A stretch of DNA of 64,000 bases from CAVURS01 sp963834425. GTDB lineage: Bacteria > Actinomycetota > Actinomycetes > Actinomycetales > CAVURS01. The notes beneath the pieces are model-generated. The model did no database searches. It saw only the letters and a program-made list of their open reading frames with translations, and was not told the DNA's origin. Where the stretch lies: positions 1-64,000 of the forward strand of contig CAWIBR010000006.1 of NCBI GenBank assembly GCA_963834425.1, in the 5' to 3' direction. This document shows, piece after piece, positions 41,225 through 50,332 of this stretch (its first letter is position 1; each line of letters begins with the position of its first letter). The translations under genes were made by a program, and so were the position numbers.

Positions 41225-42870
41225 GCCGGCGGTCGCTCCAGCCCGGTCTCCTCGGTGACGGCGCGCCACATCCGCTCCCACGGGTCGGTCGCCGTGCCCT
41301 CGCGGTCGAGCCCGCAGCAGCCGCCGGGCCAGCCGCCCGGCCAGCACCGGCGTCGAGAAGCTCGTCCCGCTCCAGGTGCCGAAGCCGCCGCGGAAGCGGT
41401 CCGGGTCGATGCTCGACGCGCCGGCCCTGGGCCGTCGAGTAGGCGACCGTCGGCTGGCCGCCGCCGTTGAAGGTCGTCGGGAAGGTGCTGACCAGGGCCG
41501 CACCGACCTTCCAGTGCGCAGACCCAGGGGCCGCCGTTGCTGAACAGCGCGATCGTGCCGTCCGGGTTGAGCGCGCCGACGCTGACCACCGGGATGCAGT
41601 CGCGGTCGAACTGCTCGACCTCGCCGCCCGGGTGCGGGAAGAACGCGGCGGGGAAGACCTCCCGCGACGGTCGCGTCGTTGCCGGCGGCGGCCAGCACGG
41701 CGACGCCCCGCTGACCGAGCGCCTGGACCTGTTGCAGCAGAACGGGATCGAAGTCCTGGTCGTGCGGCAGCTCGTGGTAGTAGCCGAGCGAGAGCGAGAC
41801 GATGTCGACCGGGGGCGGAGTCCCCGCCGTCCACGGCCGTCGCTCGACCAGGCTGCTCAGCACGCCGAGGGCCCGGATCAGGTCCGCCTCCTCGACCACG
41901 CCGTCGGAGGACATCACCCGGATCGCCCAGATGTCGGCGCGCGGGCAGAGCTGGCGGATCAGCCCGGCGATGAACGTGCCGTGCCCGGCGTGCGCTGTCC
42001 AGGCCGCCGTCCATCGGGCCGACCAGGTCGCCGGTGAGCTCGGGGTCGGTGGCCGGGTCGGTCGGCCCCGCGTGCACGCCGGCGTACACGACGTCGGTGG
42101 TGACGCCGTGCTTGAACCACGGGTGCCGCCCGCAGCCGGTGTCCAGGACCGCGACGACGGGCCGGCGGCCCGTCCCAGCCGGGCGCGTAGTCCGGGCTTC
42201 GGCCCGACCCAGGAGACCGGTGCCCGGCCGCCGGATGCCGGCCACGACGTACTCGAGCAGGCCGTTGGCGTCGGAGTCCGGCAGCCCGGCGACGTGGGAC
42301 ATGCCGGTCATCGGCAGCCCGGCGACGTGCGAGCCGCCGAAGAGCAGGTGGTTGAGCCCGACGCCCGGAGAGCCGGGCGCGCAGGTGGTCACCGCCGGCG
42401 GTCGCGGCGGCCCGGGTGCGCCTGCAGCACCGCCCAGGCGTCCGGCGCGTCGACCGGCTCGGTGCCCGTCGGGACCAGCCGGACGACGTGCGCCGGCACG
42501 ACCGCGTCGTCGTGGACGCCGTCCGACCTCGTCGGGCAGCAGGCCCTGCGGGTAGAGGCCGAACGCGCCGCCGCGTCGGTGATCAGCCGGCGCAGGTCGT
42601 CGTCGTGGGCGACCACCGCGGGCACGATGAGGGTGTCCGCGACGTAGACGGTGGACCGCAGCGAGGGCTGGCCCGGGCAGCCGGACCGCGGTCAACGGGT
42701 CGAGGACGAGGGCGCCGTGCCGGGCCAGCAGCTCGGCGTCCGGCGGCACCGGGTCGACGTCGCGCCAACCGCTGCGCGGCGGCGGTGGCGGCGGTGCGGA
42801 CGACGAGGGCGGCGGTCTCCGGGGGAGTGGTGCCGCCGTTCGGGCCCTTGCCGTCGTCGTCAGTGGCCAT
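41221..42870 (-). CDS. S8 subtilisin-like serine protease (frameshifted)
   Basis: About 545 residues. An N-terminal region of ~230 residues (MATDDDGKGPNGGTTPPE..., then LNHLLFGGSHVAGLP and a second SHVAGLP copy) precedes the catalytic domain. The triad is visible: Asp in VVAVLDTGCGRHPWF, His in AGHGTFIAGLIRQLCP and Ser in GTWSGTSFSTPVLAGRLA. The oxyanion Asn is in VLAAAGNDATV. No signal peptide or membrane helix is evident, so it may be cytoplasmic, unlike most subtilisins. It is translationally coupled to the CHAT gene (GTGA overlap). The two proteases are probably one functional unit. At least eight frame changes. Confidence 0.87.
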
Positions 42871-42978
42871 GGGCTCATCCTCGGGCGAGTCGATACGGTT
42901 CGATCCACCGCATCACCGGTTGGTCACGCTAGCGGTGCGCTGGGTGATCGAGGAAGGCCGCTCCGGCTGCCGGTCCGG

Positions 42979-44855
42979 TCAGTCCTTGGCGTCCGACCAC
43001 CGCTCGACGGCCCGGACGTCGGCGACGAACCGGACCTGCGAGGAGCCGAACCAGAGCGCGGCCGTCGAGTCCAGGGTGCGGTGCAGCTCGGCGGCGACCG
43101 CGTCGGCGCGTCGCCCTCGGCGCCTCGACGAGCAGCTCGTCGTGCAGGCACAGCACGATCCGCGCGTCCAGGTCGGCGACGGCCAGCCGCACCGTCGCGG
43201 CCCAGGCCTTGAACAGCTCGGCCGCCGCGCCCTGGATGACGGCGTTGCGGGTGAACCGGCCGCGGGCGGCCGCGACGGCCCGGGCCTGGCTCTCGTCCAG
43301 ACCGGCCGGGGTCGGCCAGACCGGCACCCGCCGGCCGCCGTACGTCGTGACGGCGCGCCCGGCCCGGCCGGCGTCGTCGGCCGCCCGCAGGTAGGCCATC
43401 GCCCGCGGGTAGGTCGCGTCCATGCCGCGCAGCGCCTCGCCGGCGGCGCCGGAGGTCTGCCCGTACATCGCGGCCAGGACCGCGACCTTGGCCGTCGGCC
43501 GGTCGACCCGAGCCGATCGGCGACCGGGGAGTAGAGGTCGGGCTCGGCCGCCGCGGTCGCCAGGGCCGGGTCGCCGGAGACCGCGGCCAGCACGCGCGGC
43601 TCGATCTGGCCGAGGTCGGCGCGCACCAGGATCCGGCCCGTCCGGCGCCCGGACCGCCGAGCGCAGCTCGGCCGGCAGGTTGTGCAGCCCGGCCTGCGCG
43701 GTCATCCGGCCGGCCGCGCCGTCGCTGGCGTGCCACGCGGCCGCGCAGCCGGCCGCCCTCGACCTGGCGGTCCAGCCAGGCGTAGCCGTAGGTCGTCTCC
43801 ATCCGCTCGGCCTTGCGCCACTGCAGGAGCGCCTCGACGAGCGGGTGCAGCGTCGCGAAACGGCTCGAGGCGCCACGAGCGGGTGTCCGGGACGGTCACC
43901 CCGACGTCGGCGAGCAGCTGTCGCACCTGCGCCGGGTTGCGCAGGTCGGCGCTCGCGCCGCGCGCCAGGGCGAGCACCCGGCCGTCGCGTTCGCGACGGC
44001 GGGCCAACCGCTCGCCTCGTCGGCCGGGCGGGGCCCGATGAAGCCGCCGATCACCCGCTCCGCCTCGACCACGTCGAGCGGCAGGCCGATCCGGCCCAGC
44101 TCGACACTGAGCAGGGCGGCCGCCGACTCCGAGCGGGCGGTGGTCCGCGGGTCCCCGCCGGCCGGCGACCGGCGGCAGCAGCTCGAGCTGGCGCCGGGCG
44201 ACCCAGATGGCGAGGTCGGCCCAGCGGGCCGCCCGCGGCCGGGCTGCGCGAGAGCCAGTCCGGCTGCCAGCAGCCCGGCCGCAGGTAGCCGTCGGGACCG
44301 ACCGGGTCGTCGGGGTCGTCCGGGTCGGCGTCCGGCGACGCCCCCGCGGCCGGCCGCGCCGGTCCCCGTGGCCCAGTCGCGGCCGGCTCGCTCGACGCCG
44401 GCCGGCTCGGTCCGCCCGACGGCTAGCGAGGAGGTCGAGCTGGCCCGAGCTGGGGATGTGCTCCTCGGGCCGGCCGGCGGCGAGCGCCCACACCTGCGCC
44501 GGGTCGTCGCCCAACCGCCGCGGATCAGCCGGTGCACGGCTGCGAGGTCCCAGCACGCCGCCAGCCGGACGCCGGCCGCCACCAGCGCGGCGGCCTCGCC
44601 TGGCTGCTCCACCACACCCAGCGCGGGGCGAAGCGCAGACTCCAGCTCCTCGACCGACCCGCCGGGTCGGTCGTCCGGACCACCAGACCCGCTCGCCGTC
44701 GGCGAGCGCCACGTGCGTCCGGGGTCACGCAGAGGCCCAGCGGCTGTTGCCGGCGCGAAGCCGCCCTTGCCCAAGGCGTCGACGACCGCGACGGCCCCGA
44801 CCGGCCGCGGCTCGGCCGGCGAGCGGACGGCTCTGAGGCGTGGGCACGCACACAT
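42979..44855 (-). CDS. Family-A DNA polymerase (bifunctional 3'-5' exonuclease/polymerase-like), frameshifted
   Basis: About 600 residues after frame repair. It is shorter than PolI and lacks the 5'-nuclease domain. N-terminal region MCACPRLRAVR, AVVDALGKGGFAP, then ADLAIWVARRQLELLPPVAG. Polymerase motifs are recognisable: motif A RADLGQIEPRVLAAVSGDPA (D-x-x-Q-I-E), the O-helix region KVAVLAAMYGQTSGAAGEAL and motif C IVLCLHDELLVEAP. Stop after VERWSDAKD. This matches a second PolA-like protein found in many actinobacteria, probably used in repair. It lies between the protease pair and the sigma-factor genes. Many frame changes; the start is chosen by order of conserved sequence only. Confidence 0.83.
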
Positions 44856-44954
44856 CCTGCTCTGGAGGTGCGAACGATCTCTCCACGGCGTATCAGGCAG
44901 GGGGGCCGCAGCTCCTGAACGGTCAACGTTCGGACTACCCGAGAAGGCACCCTG

Positions 44955-45131
44955 ATGACTGACAGCGGCACCGACAAGACCAGCGACCAGACCCAGAGCC
45001 CCGGGGACGAGGCCCCCCAGGACCAAGCAGCCCCGGCCCAGACGGCCCCCGAGCAGGCGGCCCCGGACCAGGCGGCCCCGGACCAGAAGCCGATCCGCAA
45101 GAAGCCGGCCTCACACGTGGCCGGTCTCTGA
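44955..45131 (+). CDS. Small acidic Pro/Gln/Ala-repeat protein
   Basis: A 58-residue ORF, ATG at 44955 with GAGAAGG seven bases upstream. The sequence begins MTDSGTDKTSDQTQ and contains three to four near-copies of AAPDQ/TAPEQ (roughly residues 24-43), ending in a basic patch IRKKPASHVAGL. It looks disordered. It does not resemble a known family I can name. It sits divergently from the polymerase gene and upstream of the sigma factor in the CHAT/S8 locus. Confidence 0.5.
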   Translation: MTDSGTDKTSDQTQSPGDEAPQDQAAPAQTAPEQAAPDQAAPDQKPIRKKPASHVAGL

Positions 45132-45241
45132 GCAGCGACTGAGGTAACGCCAGACATCGCGACGTCGATGTATCAGTAGGTCCTCGGTCGCCTCTTCGGA
45201 TCAGCTGCGCACCCCGCGGACTGACCACGAGAGGTTGACGC

Positions 45242-45322
45242 ATGTCGGCCAAGACCGCGCTCGCCACCGAAACGGAGCTGGCTGTGGAGTCCCCGGAGCG
45301 ATCACGTCCCGCGGTCGCCTAG
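45242..45322 (+). CDS. Very short ORF upstream of sigma factor gene (26 codons)
   Basis: ATG at 45242 preceded by GAGAGG, ending with TAG eleven bases before the sigma factor ATG at 45333. The peptide starts MSAKTALATETELAVESP and ends in RPAVA. It is a plausible leader peptide, a small secreted or substrate peptide, or simply a chance ORF. Its position and the ribosome site are the only support. Confidence 0.35.
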   Translation: MSAKTALATETELAVESPERSRPAVA

Positions 45323-45332
45323 GCGACGCGCG

Positions 45333-45947
45333 ATGTGGCCCCTGACCGACGGGTTCGCGCATGCCGCCGGGTCCGCCGTCGCCGACCTGGCGGCCGACCG
45401 CTTCCGGGCCTACCGCGCGGGCGACGAGGCCGCCCTGGAGACGCTGGTCGCAGACCCTGACCCCGCTGCTCTGGCACATCGTGCGGGCCTACGGCCTGGA
45501 CACCGCGACCGCGGAGGACGTCGTCCAGAACACCTGGCTGACCTTGGTCCGCAAGGCCGACACCGTCGCCGAACCGCAGGCCGTGCTGCGCTGGCTCACC
45601 GTCACGGCCCGCCGGGACGCCTGGCGCGCGGCCCGGGCCAACGGCCGGATCGACCTGACCGAGGACACCGCGACCTTCGACCTGCGGACCGCGCCCGTCG
45701 ACAGCCCCGAGCAGCAGGTCGTGCGCACCGCCGACGAGCGGGCGCTGTGGTTCGCGGTCGGCAAGCTCAACGAGCGGTGCCAGCGGCTGCTGCGGATCAT
45801 CGCCTTCCACGACCGCCCGGACTACACGGCGCTGAGCCAGGAGCTCGGGCATGCCGGTCGGCAGCATCGGGCCCGACCCGGGGCCGGTGCCTGGACAAGC
45901 TGCGGGCCGAGCTCGCGACGTCGACCAGTGACTGGAGCCCGGCATGA
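45333..45947 (+). CDS. ECF-type RNA polymerase sigma factor of the CHAT/S8 locus (frameshifted)
   Basis: About 200 residues. Start MWPLTDGFAHAAGSAV. Region 2 is LWHIVRAYGLDTATAEDVVQ followed by NTWLTLVRKADTV and VLRWLTVTARRDAWRAARAN. Region 4 is LNERCQRLLRIIAFHDRPDY, TALSQELG, MPVGSIGPTRGRCLDKLRAE. Three +1 insertions (about 45449, 45850 and 45883) move it through all three frames. Its stop overlaps the next start by four bases (ATGA), so the two proteins are made together. Sigma factors of this type accompany CHAT protease genes in other actinobacteria, as I remember it. It probably directs transcription of the local genes. Confidence 0.87.
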   Translation: MWPLTDGFAHAAGSAVADLAADRFRAYRAGDEAALETLVADPDPAALAHRAGLRPGHRDRGGRRPEHLADLGPQGRHRRRTAGRAALAHRHGPPGRLARGPGQRPDRPDRGHRDLRPADRARRQPRAAGRAHRRRAGAVVRGRQAQRAVPAAAADHRLPRPPGLHGAEPGARACRSAASGPTRGRCLDKLRAELATSTSDWSPA

Positions 45948-46492
45948 ACGCCGACGACGTACGGCCGGGCGACGCGTCCGGAGATGGGGACCACATCGAG
46001 GGGGAGACGACGATGGAAGACCTGATGGCGACGGCGGATGCGGCGCTGCTGGACCAGCTGCAGTCGATGTGGGAGCACACCGACCCGGTGCCGAGCGGCC
46101 TGGTCGAGCGGGTGACCTTCGCCATCGGCCTGGACAACCTGGACGTCGAGATGATGCGGCTGACCGAGGAGGTGCTGGTGCCGGCGGGCGCTCGCGGCGC
46201 CGAGCACGTGCGCACCATCACCTTCGGCGGCGAGAGCGTGACCGTGATGGTCACGGTCAGCCAGGAGCGGCGGCAGGACGTCTTCCGGCTGGACGGCTGG
46301 CTCGCGCCGTCGGCGGCGCTGTCGATCGAGCTGCGCCGCGCCGACGGCTCGCTCAGCACCGTCTCCGACGAGGACGGCCGGTTCGTCTTCGAGGACGTGC
46401 CGCCCGGGCTGGCCCAGCTCGTCCTGCACCCGACGCCGAACGCCGCCGTCGAGCTGCGCCAGGACGTCGTCGCCCCCGCCGTACAGCTGTAA
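45944..46492 (+). CDS. Sigma-factor-coupled protein with C-terminal carboxypeptidase-regulatory-like domain
   Basis: A 182-residue protein. An acidic head (MNADDVRPGDASGDGDHIEG) is followed by a helical stretch LDQLQSMWEHTDPVPSGLVE and FAIGLDNLDVEMMRLTEE, then a beta-rich domain: TITFGGESVTVMVTVS, DVFRLDGWLAPSAALSIELR and VSDEDGRFVFEDVPPGLAQL. The last part is like the Ig/transthyretin-like fold of carboxypeptidase regulatory domains. No membrane segment, so it is not a classical membrane anti-sigma factor, but its coupling to the sigma gene suggests a regulatory role. The combination sigma - this protein - S8 - CHAT is, from memory, recurrent in actinobacteria. Confidence 0.7.
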   Translation: MNADDVRPGDASGDGDHIEGETTMEDLMATADAALLDQLQSMWEHTDPVPSGLVERVTFAIGLDNLDVEMMRLTEEVLVPAGARGAEHVRTITFGGESVTVMVTVSQERRQDVFRLDGWLAPSAALSIELRRADGSLSTVSDEDGRFVFEDVPPGLAQLVLHPTPNAAVELRQDVVAPAVQL

Positions 46493-46515
46493 CGCGGTAA
46501 CCCGCTCCGGACGGA

Positions 46516-47998
46516 TCAGGCCGAGACGGCCTGGTCCGTCTCCTGCGCGCGCACCGTGCCGCGGGACAGCACCAGCGGTACGACGAAGCCCACGGCCAGC
46601 GCGACCAGCACGCCGAGCCCGGTGTAGGCCCACGCGCCGGTCTTGCCGCCGAGCCCGAGCGGGCCGAGGAGGTAGCCCTCCCAGGTGAAGGCGCTGGCGT
46701 AGCCGGTCACCAGACCCCAGCCCAGCACCGTGCCGAGGAGCATCGACCCGACGGCGACCCAGCCGATCGAGCCGTAGCGGCCGCGGGCGTCGTAGAGCGC
46801 CTCCTGGTCGTAGGGCGCGCCTGCGCAGCGCCAGGTCGGCCAGGAAGACGCCGCACCAGGCGGCGATCGGTACGCCGAGGGTGATCAGGAACGCCTGGAA
46901 CGGGCCGAAGAAGTTCGGCGCCCGGAAGACGACGTAGATCGAGCCGATGATCATCAGCACGCCGTCGATCGCCGCGGCCTGCCAGCGCGGGATGCGCAGG
47001 CCCAGGGTCAGCAGGGTCAGGCCCGAGGAGTAGATGTCCAGGATCGCGCCGGAGATCAGCCCGCCGACCGCGACCACGACGAACGGGATGAGGTACCAGG
47101 TCGGCAGGATCGCCGCGAGGGCGCCGATCGGGTCGGTGCTGATGGCGTCGGAGAGGGCCTTGCTCGACCCGACCAGGAGGAGCCGTAGGCCAGCAGGACG
47201 ATCGGCGCCACGCTCGCACCGAACGTCGTCCAGAAGACGACGCCGCGGCTGGACGCGCTGCGCGGCAGGTAGCGCGAGTAGTCCGCGCCCGCGTTGACCC
47301 AGCCGAGCCCGAAGGCGGCTCCGGTCGTGACGGCCGCGCCGAGGATGCCGGTGAAGGAGCCGCTCGGGATCGCGCTGACCTTGTCCCAGTGGATGTGGTC
47401 GAGGGTCAGCAGGATGTAGCCGACCGTCACGATGGCCAGGACGACGGTCAGCCAGGTCTGGATCCGCAGGATCGCGTCGAAGCCCTTGATGCCGGCCAGG
47501 ACGATCACCGCGATGACGACCAGGAAGGCGACCACCTTGACCCCGGTGCCGTGGGCCCAGCCGAGCTGCTCGAAGACGGTCGCGACCGCCTTGGTCGACA
47601 GCGAGACCAGGATGATCTCCCAGCCCACCAGCAGCAGGTAGGACACCGCCGACGGCAGCGCGTTGCCCACGACGCCGAACGCCGCGCGGGACAGGACCAT
47701 CGTCGGGCGCCGAGCCGCGCTTGCCGGCCAGCGCGACCAGGCCGACGAACAGGAACGACACGACGATCCCGAGGACTCCGGCCAGCAGCCCCTGCCAGAA
47801 GCTCACGCCGTTGCCGAGCACGAAGTAGCCGTAGCTCACGGCGAGCACCGCGATGTTCGCCGCGCACCACGGCCAGAACAGGCCGCGCGGCGTCCCCTTG
47901 CGCTCGGACTCGTCGATGACGTTGATGCCGTTGGCCTCGACGGCCAGGCCGCCTGGCGCCGTCGTCACGTTCGTCGAACCACTCACGTCGGTGGCCAT
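46516..47998 (-). CDS. NCS1 nucleobase:cation symporter (cytosine/purine permease family), frameshifted
   Basis: About 490 residues with twelve expected helices. Signature pieces are RGLFWPWCAANIAVLAVSYG, MVLSRAAFGVVGNALPSAVS, GFGLGWVNAGADYSRYLP-like sequence (FGLGWVNAGADYSRYLPRSA), DIYSSGLTLLTLGLRIPRW and FLITLGVPIAAWCGVFLAD. These match the FcyB/CodB-type purine-cytosine permeases. ATG at 47998 with AGGAGGGG upstream. The phosphorylase gene upstream on the same strand supports a role in purine uptake for salvage. Three frame changes at about 47700, 47190 and 46820. Confidence 0.87.
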
Positions 47999-48044
47999 CT
48001 CGCCCCTCCTGGTCGGGTCAGTCGTCCATGCTTGCGTCTCGGCC

Positions 48045-48840
48045 TCAGTACGTCGAGCACACGCGCCGCAGCACCGGGCCCAGGCCGGTCGCGGCCCGCT
48101 CGGCGGCGGCGACCACCTCGTCCGGGTCGATGACCTCGCCGGTCGCCTCGACCACGGTGACGACCGAAAGCCCGAGGACCTCCAGGCCGGCGTCGCGAGC
48201 CGCGATGGTCTCCAGGACGGTCGACATCCCGAGCACGTCGGCCTGGAGTCGTTGCAGCGCATGGGCTTCGGCCACGGTCTCGTAGTGCGGTCCACGCAGC
48301 ATGGCGTAAGTGCCCTCGACGAGCGCCGGGTCGACAGCCCGCGCGATCGCCCGCAGCCGGGGCGAGTAGGCCTGGGTCAGGTCCACGAACTGGGGCCCGA
48401 CCAGCGGCGTGCTGCCGCTGAGGTTGAGATGGTCGGCGATCAGGACTCCGGTGCCGGTGCCCCAGTCGGCGCGCAACGAGCCGTTTGCGTTGGTGAGCAA
48501 CGCGATTCGCGCGCCGGCCGCCGCCGCGGTGCGGACGGCGTGGGCCACCTGGCCGGCCCCGTGACCTTCGTAGAGATGGGTCCGGCCGAGGCAGCGCCAA
48601 CACGGTGCGGCCGTCCACGTCGTAGGCGCGAGCCAGCCCGGCGTGGCCGACCGCGACGGGGGCCAGGAAGTGGGGGAGCTCGGCGACGGCCACCTCGGCC
48701 CGCGGCGTACCGAACGCCTCGGCCGCTCCGCCCCAACCGGACCCGAGCACCACGACGGCGTCGACCGCTTCGACGCCGAGCCGCCGGCGCAGGGCCACGG
48801 CCGCTTCCTCAGCGCGTGCGGGCCAGTCGGTCGAGGTCAT
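48045..48840 (-). CDS. punA: Purine-nucleoside phosphorylase (trimeric type), one frameshift
   Basis: Splits purine nucleosides into base and ribose-1-phosphate. About 265 residues. Phosphate-binding glycines VVLGSGWGGAAEAFG, VAVGHAGLARAYDVDG, the base-pocket region LTNANGSLRADWGTG and VEGTYAMLRGPHYETVAEAH (Y-x-x-x-x-G-P-x-x-E-T) are those of the trimeric PNP/MTAP family. ATG at 48840 with GAGGG upstream. A frameshift near 48595 interrupts the segment leading into HLYEGHGAGQVAHAV. It lies 46 bases upstream of the NCS1 permease gene, consistent with one purine salvage unit. Confidence 0.87.
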
Positions 48841-48849
48841 CGGGAGCCC

Positions 48850-49311
48850 TCAGGCCGCAGCCTTGGCCCGGACCTGGCGTTTGATCCGGCCGAGCATCGA
48901 GACCATGCCCCGCAGCCGCAACGGGCTGACCGCCTCGCCGAGCCCGAACCGGTACGGCGCGTCGTCCGGCACGGCCAGCAGCTCGGCCGGCGCCAGCCCG
49001 TCCAGGCCGGCGTGCAGGATGCCGGCGAAACCACGAGTGGTCGGCGCCGACGGCGGCGCGTCGAAGAAGAGGTTGACCACCTCTTGGCCATCCGGGCGGT
49101 CACCGCCAGGCGACACTTCGACCACCAGGAAGAGCGGCGACTGACACTCCTCGACCTGCTCCATCAGCTCCAGGTGCCCGGCGTAGCGCTCGGGGAGCTC
49201 GGGCAGCCCGTCGCTGAACTCCAGCAGCAGCTGGAGGCGGTCGCTGGCCGACATCGCCTGGAAGTCGTCGGCGATCTCGGCCAGCGCTGGCGGCAGCGGC
49301 GCGTCGGTCAC
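48850..49311 (-). CDS. SufE-family sulfur acceptor protein
   Basis: A 153-residue SufE-like protein that accepts persulfide sulfur from a donor such as a desulfurase. The acceptor cysteine lies in MEQVEECQSPLFLVVEV. N-terminal ALAEIADDFQAMSASDRLQL and C-terminal SPLRLRGMVSMLGRIKRQV are typical. The GTG start at 49311 overlaps the sulfurtransferase stop by four bases. That coupling suggests sulfur transfer from the rhodanese-type protein to SufE. The stop lies nine bases before the PNP start. Confidence 0.88.
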   Translation of the reverse strand: MTDAPLPPALAEIADDFQAMSASDRLQLLLEFSDGLPELPERYAGHLELMEQVEECQSPLFLVVEVSPGGDRPDGQEVVNLFFDAPPSAPTTRGFAGILHAGLDGLAPAELLAVPDDAPYRFGLGEAVSPLRLRGMVSMLGRIKRQVRAKAAA

Positions 49312-50237
49312 GAGGCGGCCGACCCGGCCCGTTGCCAAGGGGTGGCGCCGGTGGCCGGGCCGGTCTCGATCGGCACCCGCACGCTGTTGCCCCACTCGGT
49401 CCACGAGCCGTCGTAGTTGCGGACGTGCTCGAAGCCGAGCAGGTGGGTCAGCACGAACCAGGTGTGCGAGGAGCGCTCGCCGATCCGGCAGTAGGCGACG
49501 ACGTCGTCCTGCGGGGTCAGTCCGACCTCGTCCAGGTAGATCGCCTCGAGCTCCGGGCGCGCCTTGAAGGTGGCGTCCTCGGCGGCGGCGCGGGCCCAGG
49601 GCACGCTGGCCGCACCCGGGATGTGGCCGCCGCGCATCGCGCCTTCCTGCGGGTAGTCGGGCATGTGCAGCAGCTCGCCGGAGAACTCGCCGGGGGAGCG
49701 GACGTCGACCAGCGGCTGGCCGATGTGGCCGAGCACGTCGGCCTGGAAGGCCCGCAGCTGCGAGTCGTCGCGCTCGACCACCGGGTAGTCGACCGGGGTG
49801 GGCTTCGGTGCGTCGCGGGTCAGCTCGCGGCCTTCGGCCTCCCACAGGGTCCGGCCGCCGTCGAGCAGCCGGACGTCGGCGTGGCCGAAGAGCGAGAAGA
49901 CCCAGAGCGCGTAGGCCGCCCACCAGTTGTTCTTGTCGCCGTAGAGCACGATCGTCGTGTCCCGGCCGATGCCGCGAGCGCCCATCACCTCGGCGAAGCG
50001 CGCGCCGTCCACGTAGTCGCGGGTGAGCGGGTCGTTGAGGTCGGTGTGCCAGTCGACCTTGACCGCGCCGGGGATGTGGCCGGTGTCGTAGAGCAGGACG
50101 TCCTCGTCGGACTCGACGACCACGAGCCCTTCGTCACCCAGATGGTCGGCCAGCCAGGCGGTGGTCACCAGCCGCTCGGGATGCGCGTAGGCCGCGAGCT
50201 TGGGGTCGTTGTCGAACGGGACAGAAGGCGCGGACAC
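49308..50237 (-). CDS. sseA: Sulfurtransferase (tandem rhodanese, thiosulfate type)
   Basis: A 309-residue protein with two rhodanese domains. The first (LVTTAWLADHLGDEGLVVVE, VLLYDTGHIPGAVKVDW) is inactive. The second carries the catalytic loop VAYCRIGERSSHTWFVL, with the persulfide-forming Cys at position ~243. This CRIGERS loop is characteristic of actinobacterial CysA/SseA-type thiosulfate sulfurtransferases. I chose the GTG at 50237 since GAGGTGA lies seven bases upstream, rather than the TTG at 50243. It is coupled to the SufE gene. Confidence 0.9.
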   Translation of the reverse strand: MSAPSVPFDNDPKLAAYAHPERLVTTAWLADHLGDEGLVVVESDEDVLLYDTGHIPGAVKVDWHTDLNDPLTRDYVDGARFAEVMGARGIGRDTTIVLYGDKNNWWAAYALWVFSLFGHADVRLLDGGRTLWEAEGRELTRDAPKPTPVDYPVVERDDSQLRAFQADVLGHIGQPLVDVRSPGEFSGELLHMPDYPQEGAMRGGHIPGAASVPWARAAAEDATFKARPELEAIYLDEVGLTPQDDVVAYCRIGERSSHTWFVLTHLLGFEHVRNYDGSWTEWGNSVRVPIETGPATGATPWQRAGSAAS

Positions 50238-50332
50238 GATCAATCACCTCGGGTGCTGAGGGCGTGGGCTGGTCGGGCGGTGCAGCAATGCCAACCCGGT
50301 CATGCTTCCAGGTCATCCCGCGGCTCCGGGAG

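Noticed and set aside
38643..44855. The frameshifted CHAT, S8 and polymerase genes as decayed pseudogenes or programmed frameshift genes
   Set aside because: All catalytic motifs are preserved in order, stop codons within the repaired frames are absent, and the errors have the same +1 signature as in housekeeping genes such as metY and hrpA. No slippery sequence is shared.
45797..48295. An 832-residue minus-strand open frame
   Set aside because: It runs through parts of the PNP and permease genes and antisense to the sigma pair. Only the permease segments are real; the rest is produced by frame changes.
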